A stretch of DNA of 29,308 nucleotides from Dechloromonas sp. Its GTDB lineage: Bacteria; Pseudomonadota; Gammaproteobacteria; Burkholderiales; Rhodocyclaceae. Under the pieces are notes generated by a model, which was not told the origin of the DNA, did not search any database, and saw nothing but the letters and a program-made list of their open reading frames with translations. The translations under genes and the position numbers were made by a program. The stretch spans positions 1 to 29,308 of the forward strand of contig JAFLDQ010000027.1 of NCBI GenBank assembly GCA_017302355.1, in the 5' to 3' direction. Positions 8,185 to 20,136 of this stretch are shown in pieces (the stretch's first letter is position 1; every line of letters starts with the position of its first letter).

Positions 8185-8922
8185 TCAGGAAACGAAATAG
8201 CCGGTGAGCTGATAGCCGATCAGGATGAAACCGGCACACATCATCGCTACGTTGGCGGTGTACGCATGGCGCCAGAAACTAGCTGTTCGGCGCCAGTAGC
8301 TCATTGCGATCAGAATAGTGCCGAGCGCGATCAACTGCCCGATTTCAACGCCGACATTGAATGCCAAAAGATTTGGAATCAGGCCATCGGGCGAGATGTT
8401 GTATTCGATGATCTTGGTTGACAGGCCGAATCCGTGAAAGAGTCCGAATACGACTGTTGCGACTTTCGTGTTGGGCTGGAAGCCGAGCCAACGCTGAAAT
8501 GCGCCGATGTTGTCGAGCGCCTTGTAAACCACCGAAAGACCGATGATCGCGTCGATGATGTAGCTGTTTATCCCGACGTTGAAATACACGCCAAGCAGCA
8601 TCGTCGTCGAGTGGCCGATGGCAAATAGCGTCACATACAGGGCGATATGCTTCATCCGGTACAGGAAGAAGATCACACCGAGCAGGAACAGGATATGGTC
8701 GTACCCTGTCGCCATGTGCTTCGCCCCTAGATACATAAAAGGGATGAGGTTGACGCCGGATATTTCCTGGATGTAGCCCTTATCACCCTCGGCAACGGCA
8801 TGGGCGAGCGCCTGATTCGCACACGCGAACAACAGGAGAACCGTCGCCATGAGAAACAGGGAAATCCGTTGCCAGATCGGTCGATAGCGATCCAGTATTA
8901 CGTCAAGTGATCTTTCACGCAT
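8185..8922 (-). CDS. HupE/UreJ-like membrane protein (HupE_UreJ_2 type)
   Basis: A 245-residue polytopic membrane protein. A signal peptide ends ANQALA at residue 40, giving a mature N-terminus HAV. Several transmembrane helices follow. The conserved HMATGYDHILFLLG motif (His69, Asp75, His76) sits in the first, with His104 in AIGHSTTM and a later FGLFHGFGLS motif. HupE/UreJ proteins are nickel or cobalt permeases, but the HupE_UreJ_2 branch is not well characterised. Its place directly after czcA suggests a metal-related role. The ATG at 8922 is chosen over that at 8931 because the GAGG sequence sits ten bases before 8922 but only one base before 8931. Confidence 0.82.
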   Translation of the reverse strand: MRERSLDVILDRYRPIWQRISLFLMATVLLLFACANQALAHAVAEGDKGYIQEISGVNLIPFMYLGAKHMATGYDHILFLLGVIFFLYRMKHIALYVTLFAIGHSTTMLLGVYFNVGINSYIIDAIIGLSVVYKALDNIGAFQRWLGFQPNTKVATVVFGLFHGFGLSTKIIEYNISPDGLIPNLLAFNVGVEIGQLIALGTILIAMSYWRRTASFWRHAYTANVAMMCAGFILIGYQLTGYFVS

Positions 8923-8967
8923 GAATGTCATACCTCAATTAATCTCCTAAAAATCCTTGTTGTTCGA

Positions 8968-9000
8968 GTGCGGCAAGCATCTTTCTTGCGTTCGCCGCAC
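8968..9000 (-). other. Stem-loop in the czcA-hupE gap
   Basis: Arms GTGCGGC (8968-8974) and GCCGCAC (8994-9000) enclose a shifted inner pairing GCAAG/CTTGC (8973-8977 and 8985-8989). It lies just after the czcA stop and could set the relative levels of the pump and the downstream accessory genes. Seen in sequence; function inferred. Confidence 0.4.
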
Positions 9001-9032
9001 CATGTGAACCTGTTGATAAATTGGCATCGTGC

Positions 9033-13409
<4,377 letters not shown>

Positions 13410-13413
<4 letters not shown>

Positions 13414-14657
13414 GGTGCGGTGTCCTCAACGGTGGCGGTGAGGCGTTCCACCTCGACCAGCAGAAGGTGATAGCGGGTGGCGGCTTCGACAGCACGCGCA
13501 CGCAGATCGAACAGCGTCCGCTGCGCTTGGGCCAGCGACAAATAAGAGAATCGGCCTTGCTCAAAGCCGCGACGAGTTGTTGTCAGGGCGCTTTCAGCCA
13601 TAGGCAGCATTCGTGCGCGTAACGATTCAGCCTCTGTTCGCGCGTGCGTGAGTTCTTGATACTTGTCGAACAGGGTCTGGTGGCGCTCGAAGCGTTCGGC
13701 GTCACGCCGCGCTTCCAGCGCAGCAAGCTCCGCATTTGCCTGGGACACCGCGTATCCAGAGCGCGTCGGGCTACCCAACGGCACCGAGATCGACATCACC
13801 ACGCCGTGATCCTTGAAGGCTTCCAAACGTCGCACGCCCAAGCTGACGTCAATGTTGGGTTTGGCTTCGGCCTCCGCGAGCCGGCGCCGGGCGCCGATGG
13901 TGTCGGCCCGCAAGCGCGAAGCCCACAGTTCCGGCGTCATAGGCAAACGGGTAGCCAACGTCTCGAATGGCGCCACGGTCGGCAAGGTTTGGAGGTCGCC
14001 GACGACTTCGCCGAAGTCGGGGGTCATTGCCCCCCAGCTCGCGGCCAAAGTCATCTTGGCGCTCGCCAATTCGAGTTCAGCACTCTCGCGATTGAGCTGC
14101 GCCTCAGCGACCGCAATATCGGCGGCCTGCAAATCCGACTCAGGATTGCGAGCGGCTTTTACCCACGCTGCAACCTCTCGACGGGTGCGCTCCGCTTGCT
14201 TGATACGCTCCTCGGCATACGTCAATCGCTGTTGCCTAGCGAGCACTTCAATGAAGCGGGCCGTAGTTGAACTGGCCAGGTCGATCCGCGTTTTGGTGGC
14301 CTGATGCTCTTGTTCTCTCAGTTCGGCTTGTCCCAGCGTTTGGCGAGCCTCGCGCTTGCCACCGAGTTCTATGACCCGACCGATGCGCAATGTCGTTTCG
14401 GCCGAGCGAATACCTCGCAGGTTGCCGTTCCCGGCGACGTTCTCTACCTCGCCGCCAATGGTGTAAGGCGGTGGCAGGGCTTCGCGCTGCGTGCGGGCTC
14501 GAACGGCCTGGAGTTGCGCCGTTTCGGCGGTAATGGATGGATGGGCGGCCAGCGCGCGGGAGACTGCTTCCTCCAACCGCAGGGGTTCGGCGGCTAGGGC
14601 TGCGGACGTACCGCAGGCTCCGACGAACACCAAGACTACTAAGCGGATCAAATTCAT
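13410..14657 (-). CDS. czcC: CzcC-type outer-membrane efflux channel (TolC family)
   Basis: A 415-residue outer-membrane factor with two TolC-type repeats of long helices (about residues 28-215 and 235-410) and a conserved PPYTIGGEVENVAGNG segment near 60-75. The signal peptide MNLIRLVVLVFVGACGTSAALA may be cleaved after ALA. The VGAC sequence within it could alternatively be a lipobox. The start at 14657 is chosen over an in-frame start 63 bases upstream because it begins the signal peptide and has GAGGG five bases before it. It is the first gene of the efflux operon, with the palindrome at 14743-14759 about 85 bases upstream. Confidence 0.92.
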
Positions 14658-14742
14658 GAAAACCCTCACGACGACAACAGATGGCGAGCAAACGATTCCG
14701 CGTGACGACTTCCCGCGCACGCCGGAGCGGAATCGCCATAAG

Positions 14743-14759
14743 ACCGATCGTCAATCGGT
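14743..14759 (-). promoter_or_regulatory. BlaI-type operator upstream of czcC
   Basis: Plus-strand ACCGATCGTCAATCGGT is an inverted repeat with perfect 6-bp arms and a 5-bp centre. It matches the palindrome before blaI (16243-16259) at all but one position. A matching -35 TTGACG is present, but no convincing -10 follows at the right spacing, so the exact promoter is unclear. The neighbouring AT-rich inverted repeat (14758-14776) may contribute. Binding by the local BlaI-type repressor is inferred. Confidence 0.7.
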
Positions 14760-14797
14760 TTTTTGAGCAAAAAAACACAGCACGCGCGCATATGGAC

Positions 14798-15793
14798 TTA
14801 CCTCGTCATCACAGTGATGAGAGATTCGGTCACAGAATGCAGCCATCCTGTAGATAGGCTGCAAAACGCCAGAACAAGAATGCCTAGCATCGGCCCCAAG
14901 TATGAGACAGACGAGTGCTTGGGCGACAGCAACGCCTCGACACGCTCAGGGATAAAATCGGAAAAGAACGCCATCGCCAATGGCACCTGTTCCTTGGCGT
15001 GTTGCCGAAATATCTTCTCCACTGCAACGATGGTCTCGGCCACGGCGACAGGGCATCCCACTTCGTTTGCAGCAGCGAAATCACAACGCTGTTCCAAGGC
15101 GAGTTCCAGATCGCGCAACAGCCGGCGACGAGTGCCCGGCAACTGGATGCTCGACAAGACGACAGCGATCAGGCGATGCAGCACATCTCGATTGGCGATA
15201 TGAGCCTGTTCGTGCGCCAGCACCACGCGCAATTGCGTTGGGTCGAGTCGCCGCATCAACGAGGTTGAAAGCAGGATGTGGCCATTCCCGACGCCACAAG
15301 CCAGCGCCATAGGCTGATCGACATCAAGCACGCGAAGTTTGTCTGGATGCCCCGGACGCCAGCTCAGGCGCACCATCGAGGCAAGGGTTCGACGAGCACG
15401 CCAAAGGCCAACTGCGGCCCGTAAAGCCAGCCAAACCGCGTATCCCGCCAACAATGCCAATGCTCCCCATAGCCAGGCACTTTGCCCATTGCCGCTCGGG
15501 TGCCAAACGCACAGGTGCAGCAGCGTGTCAGCGTGCGCAGAGCAGGCAGCGGCAAATCTGGCCGAATCATCAAACATCGACGGCATGGCTATGGTCATGG
15601 CCGTATAGGCAATACCCGCCAATGCGGGTGTTACCAGCATCCACCAAGACACTCTTGCTCGCTGATAGGGGGTCTTTCCCGACAGCGCACGGCGTAATGG
15701 GCGCTCGCAGGCTCCAATCAGCAGGGTAAGCGTTACTGCCAGCACGAAGCCGGATAGCAATGCGAACTGAAGTAGTGGGCCATAACTCGTCAT
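14798..15793 (-). CDS. BlaR1/MecR1-like M56 metalloprotease lacking the penicillin-binding sensor domain
   Basis: A 331-residue membrane protease. The zinc motif HEQAH is at residues 194-198 and the third ligand region EQRCD at 234-238, both in a cytoplasmic loop between predicted helices 3 and 4. Helices lie near 5-27, 50-70, 106-127 and 301-318. BlaR1 proteins are near 600 residues with a C-terminal extracellular beta-lactam sensor. Here the chain ends about 12 residues after the last helix, so that sensor is absent. The loop between helices 2 and 3 carries C84, H87, H93, C95 and H98. An ATG at 15793 (TGATG junction with blaI) or the GTG at 15796 could be the start. Likely role: signal-triggered cleavage of the BlaI-like repressor encoded just upstream. 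Confidence 0.88.
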   Translation of the reverse strand: MTSYGPLLQFALLSGFVLAVTLTLLIGACERPLRRALSGKTPYQRARVSWWMLVTPALAGIAYTAMTIAMPSMFDDSARFAAACSAHADTLLHLCVWHPSGNGQSAWLWGALALLAGYAVWLALRAAVGLWRARRTLASMVRLSWRPGHPDKLRVLDVDQPMALACGVGNGHILLSTSLMRRLDPTQLRVVLAHEQAHIANRDVLHRLIAVVLSSIQLPGTRRRLLRDLELALEQRCDFAAANEVGCPVAVAETIVAVEKIFRQHAKEQVPLAMAFFSDFIPERVEALLSPKHSSVSYLGPMLGILVLAFCSLSTGWLHSVTESLITVMTR

Positions 15794-16191
15794 CACGGCT
15801 GATCCAATTCAGCGCGACGACGGGCAATCAACTCCTCCAGCCTCTTGAGCTGGTCATCATCCGCCCTTGCAGCAAGATCGACAAAGGCGCTCAACAACGC
15901 ATCCGGCTGCGGGCCTGCGACACGACGCACCGTGGACTCGACCAGCTTCTGGATCAGTTCCCGGCGAGATACTCGTGCCGAGTATTCGTAGGCATGGCTG
16001 ATCTTTTCGCGCTGGAGCATGGCCTTGCGAAACAGACGTTCTAGCGTGGATTGCACGGTGTTCAAGGAAATCGAGCGAGACTGCCCAATGCGCGCGTACA
16101 CCGCCTTGGTGTCGGACGGGCCGAAGCGCCAGATGTCTTCGAGCACGGCGATTTCCAGATCGCCAAGTGTTGGTACGCTGTGGTTGGTCAA
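15793..16191 (-). CDS. BlaI/MecI/CopY-family repressor
   Basis: A 132-residue winged-helix repressor of the BlaI/MecI type. The DNA-binding domain spans about residues 7-75, with the recognition helix in SLNTVQSTLERLFRKAML (42-59). A C-terminal dimerisation part contains LLSAFVDLA. Phe103 sits where BlaI/MecI are cut by their protease (before Phe102 in MecI), so cleavage is possible. The TTG at 16191 is taken as start because GGAG lies nine bases upstream. A TTG at 16254 in the same frame is part of the -35 box and cannot be translated from this promoter. It shares an operon with the M56 protease and probably represses itself and czcCBA. Confidence 0.88.
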   Translation of the reverse strand: MTNHSVPTLGDLEIAVLEDIWRFGPSDTKAVYARIGQSRSISLNTVQSTLERLFRKAMLQREKISHAYEYSARVSRRELIQKLVESTVRRVAGPQPDALLSAFVDLAARADDDQLKRLEELIARRRAELDQP

Positions 16192-16225
16192 TGTTGTCGG
16201 CTCCGAGCTTTGACTCGAACTCAAG

Positions 16226-16254
16226 AGTATCCACCACAAAAAACCGACCGTCAA
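16226..16254 (-). promoter_or_regulatory. Promoter of the blaI-like/M56 operon
   Basis: TTGACG (16254-16249) and GATACT (16231-16226) are separated by 17 bases on the minus strand, a near-ideal sigma-70 promoter. Expected transcription start is near 16219, 28 bases before the TTG start codon. The operator covers the -35 box, so repressor binding should block RNA polymerase. Confidence 0.75.
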
Positions 16255-16259
16255 TCGGT
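16243..16259 (-). promoter_or_regulatory. BlaI-type operator upstream of the repressor gene
   Basis: Plus-strand ACCGACCGTCAATCGGT has perfect 5-bp arms that extend to 7 bp when the flanking AA/TT pairs are counted (16241-16261). It is one base different from the copy before czcC. It overlaps the -35 box of the repressor promoter, which fits autoregulation. Confidence 0.72.
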
Positions 16260-16300
16260 TTATTGTGCGACCCCGTGCCGGACACTGCTATCGTAGGAAG

Positions 16301-18286
16301 TTAACCAACGGCAGGCCCACGCTGCCGTCCTATCTCCCAGGACACGCCGCCGCCGCGCACCGTAGCGGCAAGCTGCTGGCCCAGCCGCTGCTCGACCACC
16401 GGCCGCCACGGCACCAGACTGAACCCCTTGCCGTCATCGAGCATGGCGTAGCGCCCACTGGCGAGCATGACGCTGCGCCGGTAGATACCGGCCACGCGCT
16501 GACCGTCACCCGCAGGCCGATGTTCCAAGCCGGTTTCGGCCGCAATGTCCTTGGCGGCCTGCACCAGCTCCCGATTGCGCAACGTGCCCAGCAGGTTGCG
16601 CGCGAGGATCACGCGCTGCCCACGCCGCTCGGCCAGCCCCTGTTCGGCCAGGAAGTCGGCGCGCTGCTGCATTGCCTGCTTGGCCTCGCCGCCAAAGCCT
16701 AGGTCGCCCAGGCCCGAGCCGCCGCCGATCAACTGCTGGTCAAGCCAGGTGGCCCCGATAACGCGGGCCTGCCGCTCGATGGGCAGGTGCGATTTCAGTT
16801 CCACGGCCACGCCGCCCAGGCGCTGCGCGTCGTAGCGGCGGCCCTGTTCGGCCAGGTCGTCCGGCACCTTCCATAGTCCCTCGGCCACGCGCTCCACGAT
16901 GCCAGCGCGGCGCAGGGCTTCCAGCCGGCGGACGTGGGCCGCGACGACTTCCTGCGGATCGCGGCCCGGTACGGCCTGACCCTGCGCGATGGCGAGGTGA
17001 TGATCGGTGCGGTACAGGCCACCGCTCGCCAGTGCGGCGATGTTCTTGTCGGCGGCGCGCACGTCGGCCGATCCCTTCACCTCCACCACGGCACCGGCTG
17101 GGTAGTTCGCCAGCTCGTCGCGGGCGTTGAGCGCGACGTAGTGGGCCTTGCCATCCACCCCGTCGATGACCAGATAGCCCCGGTCGCGCAGTTCGTCGGC
17201 CAGCCCCTTCGCGGCCACGCGGCCGAGGATGGTTCGGCCATCCTCGCCCGGCTCGAACACCGCCAGCTCGCGCGGCTGGCCGCTCATGGCCCGCTGCATG
17301 GTGCGGATGATGTCGCCACGCTCGCCCAGGGCGCGCAGGGTCTTTTCGGCGTCGGTATGGACCGCCCAGGTGCCCGGCTGCGTTTCGTCGGCCAGGCCCA
17401 GACGCTGCAAGCGTTGCAGCCGGCCGATCAGCAGCAGGCGCTGGCGTTGCAACCTCGGCTCGTTGAGCCGTTCGACATGCACCAGGCCATCGTCGCCCAG
17501 CTCGCGCTTGAGCGTGCGATCCAGGCTCGTCCACCGCTCCTGTTCCACCTCGCGCTGCAAGGTCTGCTGGATCTCCAGCTCGGTGCGTGGCCCCAGCCAT
17601 TCGGTCGCCAGTTCGGCCGCACGATGGCGGAAGCCATCGGCGATGTAGTCGCCCGCGATGATGAGGTCTCTGCCCGTATCGTCGCGCCCGCGCACGACGA
17701 TGTGCGTGTGCGGGTTGTCGGTGTTCCAGTGGTTGACGGCCACCCAATCAAGGCCCGTGCCCAGGTCGGCCTCCATGCGGCCCATCAGGTGCCGCGTGTA
17801 GGTGCGTAGGTCTTCCAGCTCGGCCCCATCCTCGGGCGAGAGGATGAAGCGGAAATGGTGCCGGTCGTCGGTGCAGCGTTCCTTGAAGGCGTCGAGGTCG
17901 GCGGCATCGGTCTGCTGCCCGTAGGCTTGGCCCGGCTCGCCATCGCGGCCTACGCCATCGCGCTCGATGTAGCGCAGGTGCTTGGCGAGCGACTGCGGGC
18001 TGGCTTGGCGCTGGTTGACCAGTAGCGTCTTGATGGTCACGCGCCGCGACATGGGCGTCAGCTTCGCTCCGGCGAAGCGCGCCGCCGTGTGGCCGCGCCC
18101 CAGGCGCGAGCCGGGCCGCTGGCCGTTGCCCCTCCCGGAGCCGCTGGCAGTGCCGGGACGGCGCACCGACGACTTGCCGCTACTGGCCTTGCCTGCCTGC
18201 TTGAGCACCTTGGAAACGAAGCTCTGGCCCCGGTTCTTCGGTGCGCTGGGGCGGATGCGGAAATCATCGTCGCGGCGGTCGGTCAT
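16301..18286 (-). CDS. Conjugative relaxase (MOBP-like, DUF3363 type)
   Basis: A 661-residue DNA-nicking and transfer-initiating protein. A basic, low-complexity N-terminal segment (1-78) is followed by the relaxase core. RVTIKTLLVNQRQASPQ leads to YIERDG with candidate catalytic Tyr106, and the metal-binding His triad sits in NHWNTDNPHTHIVVRG (H186, H193, H195). The C-terminal two-thirds correspond to the DUF3363 region found on relaxases of Tn4371-like ICEs. The start at 18286 is chosen because GGGAG lies seven bases upstream. The frame stays open another 375 bases but gives only Arg/Ala/Pro-rich nonsense. The gene ends 41 bases from the cargo's repressor operator. Confidence 0.92.
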   Translation of the reverse strand: MTDRRDDDFRIRPSAPKNRGQSFVSKVLKQAGKASSGKSSVRRPGTASGSGRGNGQRPGSRLGRGHTAARFAGAKLTPMSRRVTIKTLLVNQRQASPQSLAKHLRYIERDGVGRDGEPGQAYGQQTDAADLDAFKERCTDDRHHFRFILSPEDGAELEDLRTYTRHLMGRMEADLGTGLDWVAVNHWNTDNPHTHIVVRGRDDTGRDLIIAGDYIADGFRHRAAELATEWLGPRTELEIQQTLQREVEQERWTSLDRTLKRELGDDGLVHVERLNEPRLQRQRLLLIGRLQRLQRLGLADETQPGTWAVHTDAEKTLRALGERGDIIRTMQRAMSGQPRELAVFEPGEDGRTILGRVAAKGLADELRDRGYLVIDGVDGKAHYVALNARDELANYPAGAVVEVKGSADVRAADKNIAALASGGLYRTDHHLAIAQGQAVPGRDPQEVVAAHVRRLEALRRAGIVERVAEGLWKVPDDLAEQGRRYDAQRLGGVAVELKSHLPIERQARVIGATWLDQQLIGGGSGLGDLGFGGEAKQAMQQRADFLAEQGLAERRGQRVILARNLLGTLRNRELVQAAKDIAAETGLEHRPAGDGQRVAGIYRRSVMLASGRYAMLDDGKGFSLVPWRPVVEQRLGQQLAATVRGGGVSWEIGRQRGPAVG

Positions 18287-18312
18287 GGCTGCGCTCCCTG
18301 CAAGCTCTGGCG

Positions 18313-18448
18313 TGTCCGGTCGTGTGAAGCACGCGGACAGCCCTGCATTGGCGCGGGCCTCGCGCCCCACGCGGCACGGCGGCGAAGCCGCTGCGTGCCG
18401 CGCCACCCCCATGTGCAGACTGGCTTTCGACGCGGCCCGGTGCCGCGT
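18313..18448. other. Cluster of inverted repeats upstream of the relaxase (candidate oriT)
   Basis: The 448-base gap between traF and the relaxase gene (18287-18734) has no convincing coding frame. Its relaxase-proximal part has three stem-loops: TGTCCG/CGGACA (18313-18318 and 18334-18339), CGCGGCACG/CGTGCCGCG (18370-18378 and 18394-18402) with inner GGC/GCC pairing, and ACGCGGC/GCCGCGT (18430-18436 and 18442-18448). Transfer origins usually lie next to the relaxase gene and contain such repeats. I do not recognise a known nic sequence, so the call is inference. Confidence 0.45.
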
Positions 18449-18734
18449 CCTTTTGTCTTGCCTTCCGCCTTTGCCCCTCGCTGGCGCTCCGGGCAGCGGC
18501 GGCCCGGCGGTGCTGCTGCGCGAGCAGCCAGCGCGCCGGCGAACGCGGCGACGGCCATAGGCCGGGCGCGTTCGAGGCAAGACGCCTGCACGTTGGACGG
18601 CTGCGCCGAAGGCAGCGCGAAGTGCGGTGCGAATGCACCCGCACTGCACGCGCGACGACACGGCGACGGCCAGCAGAGCGACACGCCCGATGGCACGACA
18701 AGATGCACGGCAACGTGCAGCGAGTCGGCGGCCA

Positions 18735-19334
18735 TCATGGGCGGGATTCCAGCCAGACTGGATGCGCGACCCCGATCACGGCGGATGCGCTGACCGGCCC
18801 GAAATACCGGCTGTCGAACGACGCCGGGTTGGTCACACTCAAGAGGAACAGTTCGCCGGATTCGAGGCGGCGGCATTGCTGCCAGGATGGCAGCGGCCGG
18901 CCCCAGCGGTCGGCAGGCAGCACGGCGGCCGAAGGCACGCCGTCGATGCGGACGACGCGGCCAGTGCTGCACAACTCCTGCGGCGCGACGGCGCCCACGC
19001 GCTTGAGCAGCGGCACGCGCGCCGGCAGGTAGCCGCGCTGCGCGGCCAGCGCGGCGGCGTCTGGCGGCAGCGTGGTCAGGACGATGCTGCCCACGGACAA
19101 GGGACGTGGCAGCGAGCCGGTGCCGTGGCCTTGCGGATCGACGCGATACCAGCCGACCGCCACGCTGTCGGACGGGTTGTAGATCAGGCGCGGCAGCGGA
19201 TGCACGAAGGACGCCCAGGCGAGCGCAGCGAGGCCGCAGGCGGACAGGCCCGCCAACACGAGGCGAGCGCGCAGGCGCGAGCGAGGATGCGGCGGGATGC
19301 CGGTTGCGCTGGCAACGGCGGATGGAAGCGTCAT
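18735..19334 (-). CDS. traF: TraF, S26-family signal peptidase of conjugation
   Basis: A 199-residue membrane-bound serine protease of the S26 family. One N-terminal membrane helix (about residues 22-43) is followed by the nucleophile motif NPSDSVAVGWY, with Ser57 as the likely catalytic Ser. The general-base motif PLLKRVGAVAPQ has Lys111. In RP4, TraF matures the TrbC pilin, and a TrbC precursor is encoded at 1712-2095. The start at 19334 overlaps the upstream DUF2840 stop as ATGA. It ends the parA-led operon and is followed by the candidate oriT region. Confidence 0.93.
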   Translation of the reverse strand: MTLPSAVASATGIPPHPRSRLRARLVLAGLSACGLAALAWASFVHPLPRLIYNPSDSVAVGWYRVDPQGHGTGSLPRPLSVGSIVLTTLPPDAAALAAQRGYLPARVPLLKRVGAVAPQELCSTGRVVRIDGVPSAAVLPADRWGRPLPSWQQCRRLESGELFLLSVTNPASFDSRYFGPVSASAVIGVAHPVWLESRP

Positions 19335-19855
19335 GGCAGCGTCCTCCCGGTTAGCCAGGCAGCGTGCCGCTCGGCGGTGTATTCGGGCAGCGGCAGGCGT
19401 GCAGCGAGCCGGTTGGCGAGCGTGCGCCAGTACGCGGGCGAGACAGCGGCGGGCGCGATGCCCAGCGCCTCGATGGCGTCGATGCACTCCAGCACCGCGC
19501 GCACCTGGTTCTCCCCTTCGGCGTGGAGCAGCAAGCGCGCCCCCGGCTGCACGCCGGGGATGCGCTGCGCTGCATCCAGCGGCGTGCAAGCCTGCATCAC
19601 CATGAGCTGCCAACGCACAGTGCCGTAGTCGTTGGCCTGCCAGCGGATACGGCACAACATGGCGCCCGGCAGGAACACCGCGCAACGGCGCCAGCGGTCG
19701 AGCTGGTGCGTGCGCGCAGGTTCGCCGAAGCGCAGGTAGAGCTTGAAGCGTGGTTCGATGTAGGCAAGCGCCACGCGCGTCAGCGGCGCGCTGGCAGGCT
19801 GGCCGGCAAGTGCAGCCGTAGCCGCGCCAGCGGCAGGCGAAGCGGATGCAGTCAT
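19331..19855 (-). CDS. DUF2840-family protein
   Basis: A 174-residue protein of unknown function, recognised as DUF2840 by its core TRVALAYIEPRFKLYLRFGEP (about 25-45) and RCAVFLPGAMLCRIRWQANDYGTVRW (about 56-82). Genes of this family sit between parA and traF in Tn4371-like ICEs. There is no signal peptide or membrane segment, so it is probably cytoplasmic. Both ends overlap their neighbours by 4 bp, so it is co-translated with the partition and peptidase genes. No biochemical role can be assigned. Confidence 0.85.
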   Translation of the reverse strand: MTASASPAAGAATAALAGQPASAPLTRVALAYIEPRFKLYLRFGEPARTHQLDRWRRCAVFLPGAMLCRIRWQANDYGTVRWQLMVMQACTPLDAAQRIPGVQPGARLLLHAEGENQVRAVLECIDAIEALGIAPAAVSPAYWRTLANRLAARLPLPEYTAERHAAWLTGRTLP

Positions 19856-20136
19856 GGTGCGTTCTCCCTGCGGTGCTCTGGAAACTCCCGCTCCAACAGG
19901 CCACGCAGCAGGTCGGCCACGGTCACGCCTTGCGTGAAGGCCGACACCTTGATGCGTGCCCGCATCGCGGGTGTGATGTCGAGGGTCAGGCGGGCGGTGT
20001 AGAGGTCGCCCTTGCCCAGCGCATCGGCATCGCCCTGGCGAATCCACGCCTCGGCGTGTGGATTCGCGGGCGGACGTGCGCCGATGCCGACGCGCTTGAC
20101 CGTGCGTTTGCTGTTCGGTGGCGGCTTCGCTGTCAT
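19852..20136 (-). CDS. Small partition-linked protein, ribbon-helix-helix-like
   Basis: A 94-residue basic protein encoded directly after parA. The C-terminal half (LYTARLTLDITPAMRARIKV followed by a helix ending LLRGLLEREFPEH) resembles a ribbon-helix-helix fold. Such small proteins are often the DNA-binding partner of a ParA in plasmid partition and may bind a centromere or the operon promoter. The ATG at 20136 is preferred because it overlaps the parA stop as ATGA, like the other junctions here. A GTG nine bases upstream is an alternative. The large ParB of this element is encoded 6 kb away, so which partner ParA uses is open. Confidence 0.78.
   Translation of the reverse strand: MTAKPPPNSKRTVKRVGIGARPPANPHAEAWIRQGDADALGKGDLYTARLTLDITPAMRARIKVSAFTQGVTVADLLRGLLEREFPEHRRENAP

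Noticed and set aside
14798..15793. Beta-lactam resistance regulator
   Set aside because: No penicillin-binding sensor domain and no beta-lactamase or PBP gene nearby; the linked genes are a metal-efflux system.
18287..18661. Upstream extension of the relaxase frame
   Set aside because: The extension is Arg/Ala/Pro/Gly-rich with no ribosome site, while the ATG at 18286 has GGGAG seven bases upstream and starts a typical relaxase N-terminus.
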